DNA of 14,947 bases. Source: Bacillota bacterium. Lineage in GTDB: Bacteria > Bacillota > Dethiobacteria > Dethiobacterales > Dethiobacteraceae. The notes below the pieces were generated by a model that made no database searches, had not been told where the DNA came from, and worked only from the letters and a program-made list of their open reading frames with translations. The stretch lies in assembly GCA_018725345.1 (NCBI GenBank), contig QLUI01000011.1, positions 1 through 14,947 on the forward strand, read 5' to 3'. The translations under genes and the position numbers were made by a program. Every line of letters begins with the position of its first letter. Position 1 is the first letter of the stretch. This document shows positions 13,637-14,947 of the stretch, in pieces.

Positions 13637-14872
13637 TTATTGATAAACGGGAAAAGCGGCACAGAGCTTAACCACCCCGGCTGTGACAAACTGTCTGACC
13701 GAATCGTCAGCTCTGCCTGCTAACGCTTTCGCAATCAAATCTGCAATAATTTCCATTTCACTTTCCTGCATGCCGCGGGAAGTGACAGCCGCCGTGCCAA
13801 TGCGGAGCCCACTCGTCACAAAAGGACTCTCCGTATCAAAGGGCACCGCATTTTTATTAGCAGTAATCCCCGCCAAATCCAGAGCTTCTTCCGCCAGTTT
13901 GCCAGTAAATCCTTTGTTACGTAAATCCACAAGCAGGAGGTGATTGTCCGTTCCGCCGGAGGCAAGATCAAAGCCATGCGCTTTTAGCCGAGCAGCAAAC
14001 ACTTTTGCATTAGCAACAACTTGGTGAGCATATCGGAAAAACTCCGGCTGCAAAACTTCATTAAAACTGACTGCTTTTGCGGCAATTACATGCATCAGGG
14101 GACCGCCCTGCAGGCCGGGGAAAATTGCTTTATCAACCGCAGCAGCATATTCCTTCCGACAGAGAATCAAGCCGCCCCGCGGCCCACGCAGGGTTTTGTG
14201 TGTAGTGGAAGTGACAAACTCGGCATAAGGCACCGGAGAGGGATGAACGCCTGCAGCTACAAGACCGGCAATATGCGCCATGTCTACCAGCAAATAGGCA
14301 CCTACGCTGTCCGCAATCCGACGTAGCGCCGGAAAGTCGATTATGCGCGGATAGGCACTGGCCCCAGCCACAATCATCCGTGGTTTATGCTGCAAAGCCA
14401 GTTTCTCCACTTGCTCATAATCGAGATAGCCTGTTTCTCTGGAAACCCCATAAGTAATAAAGTTAAAATATTTTCCGGAAATATTAACGGCTGCTCCATG
14501 GGTAAGGTGCCCTCCGTGGGCTAAATTCATCCCTAAAACGGTGTCACCCACCTTCAGAGCCGCAAGGTAGACGGCTAGATTAGCGCTGGCACCGGAATGA
14601 GGCTGCACGTTAGCGTGTTCAGCGCCGAAAATTTTTAATGCCCGCTCGCGTGCCAAAATTTCCACCTGATCCACAAACTCACAGCCGCCGTAGTAGCGCT
14701 TGCTGGGATATCCTTCGGCATACTTGTTTGTCAGTACTGACCCTTGCGCCTCTAATACTGCACGGCTAACATAATTCTCCGAGGCAATCAGCACTATTTT
14801 GCACTGCTGCCTTTTCTGCTCAAGAGCAATAGAACGGGCCACTTCCGGATCAACCAAATTTAGCGTTGTCAA
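13637..14872 (-). CDS. glyA: Serine hydroxymethyltransferase
   Basis: This PLP enzyme converts serine and tetrahydrofolate to glycine and 5,10-methylene-tetrahydrofolate, the main one-carbon source for purines and thymidylate. Its 411 residues are of normal bacterial length. Visible motifs: IASENYVSRAVLEAQGS (29-45), NKYAEGYPSKRYYGG (49-63), HSGASAN (92-98), VDMAHIAGLVAAG (196-208, PLP-contacting D197 and H200), and TSTTHKTLRGPRGG (221-234) with Schiff-base Lys226. The start is TTG 14872, seven bases after AAGGAGGTAC, and 12 bases after the rpiB stop, so the two are probably co-transcribed. rpiB-glyA adjacency is common in Firmicutes; upp, often next, is absent here. No anomalies. Confidence 0.98.
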   Translation of the reverse strand: MTTLNLVDPEVARSIALEQKRQQCKIVLIASENYVSRAVLEAQGSVLTNKYAEGYPSKRYYGGCEFVDQVEILARERALKIFGAEHANVQPHSGASANLAVYLAALKVGDTVLGMNLAHGGHLTHGAAVNISGKYFNFITYGVSRETGYLDYEQVEKLALQHKPRMIVAGASAYPRIIDFPALRRIADSVGAYLLVDMAHIAGLVAAGVHPSPVPYAEFVTSTTHKTLRGPRGGLILCRKEYAAAVDKAIFPGLQGGPLMHVIAAKAVSFNEVLQPEFFRYAHQVVANAKVFAARLKAHGFDLASGGTDNHLLLVDLRNKGFTGKLAEEALDLAGITANKNAVPFDTESPFVTSGLRIGTAAVTSRGMQESEMEIIADLIAKALAGRADDSVRQFVTAGVVKLCAAFPVYQ

Positions 14873-14884
14873 TTTCGTACCTCC

Positions 14885-14947
14885 TTAACGTTCTGTCTCT
14901 GTGCGACCCAAATATTTAGCCTCAATTTCCTTTATTTTTTCCACACG
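14885..14947 (-). CDS. rpiB: Ribose-5-phosphate isomerase B, C-terminal end (partial)
   Basis: Only the last 20 codons are in the window, ending at TAA 14885-14887. The residues RVEKIKEIEAKYLGRTETER match the usual RpiB tail, in which a basic stretch (H-x-RRV-KI) leads into a short final helix. The gene enters from beyond the right edge. RpiB interconverts ribose-5-phosphate and ribulose-5-phosphate. The identification rests on a short segment, but its position directly upstream of glyA is the common Firmicute arrangement and supports it. Confidence 0.75.
   Translation of the reverse strand, partial: RVEKIKEIEAKYLGRTETER

Noticed and set aside
13618..13689. Longer N-terminus for the dCMP deaminase
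   Set aside because: It overlaps the glyA C-terminus and adds no family sequence; ATG 13617 has a good ribosome binding site.

Overview
The window looks like a chromosomal segment of an anaerobic, low-to-mid GC Firmicute (Clostridia or Negativicutes type). Pointers are strong AGGAGG-type ribosome binding sites, GTG/TTG starts, a YwmB-family gene (a family I know only from Firmicutes), and the gene order rpiB-glyA-comEB-wecB-atpZ. The genus cannot be read from the sequence alone.

From right to left on the minus strand: the last 20 codons of rpiB, then glyA (serine hydroxymethyltransferase), a dCMP deaminase (comEB family), wecB (UDP-GlcNAc 2-epimerase), a 257-base gap with possible regulatory motifs, and an AtpZ-type two-helix membrane protein. 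A complete nine-gene V/A-type rotary ATPase operon follows, in the order H-I-K-E-C-F-A-B-D, which is the Enterococcus hirae ntpFIKECGABD order. A 22-bp hairpin lies between subunit D and a convergent plus-strand gene for a stand-alone PhoU-like protein. Beyond that is ywmB on the minus strand, broken by a frameshift and three in-frame stops. The left 1 kb is accessory: two similar terminators, a small coiled-coil gene with a perfect 42-bp tandem duplication, and hairpins resembling the right end of an IS200/IS605-family element.

Main interpretation: in many Firmicutes this neighbourhood (rpiB/glyA ... comEB, wecB, atpZ ... ywmB, murA, spoIID) houses the F-type ATP synthase. Here the flanking genes are kept, but the F1Fo genes are absent and a V/A-type ATPase sits in their place, with AtpZ left at the front and decaying ywmB behind. 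The K subunit keeps every residue that binds Na+ in E. hirae NtpK, so the enzyme is predicted to be Na+-coupled. Catalytic and ion-path residues of subunits A, B and I are intact, so the machine looks functional.
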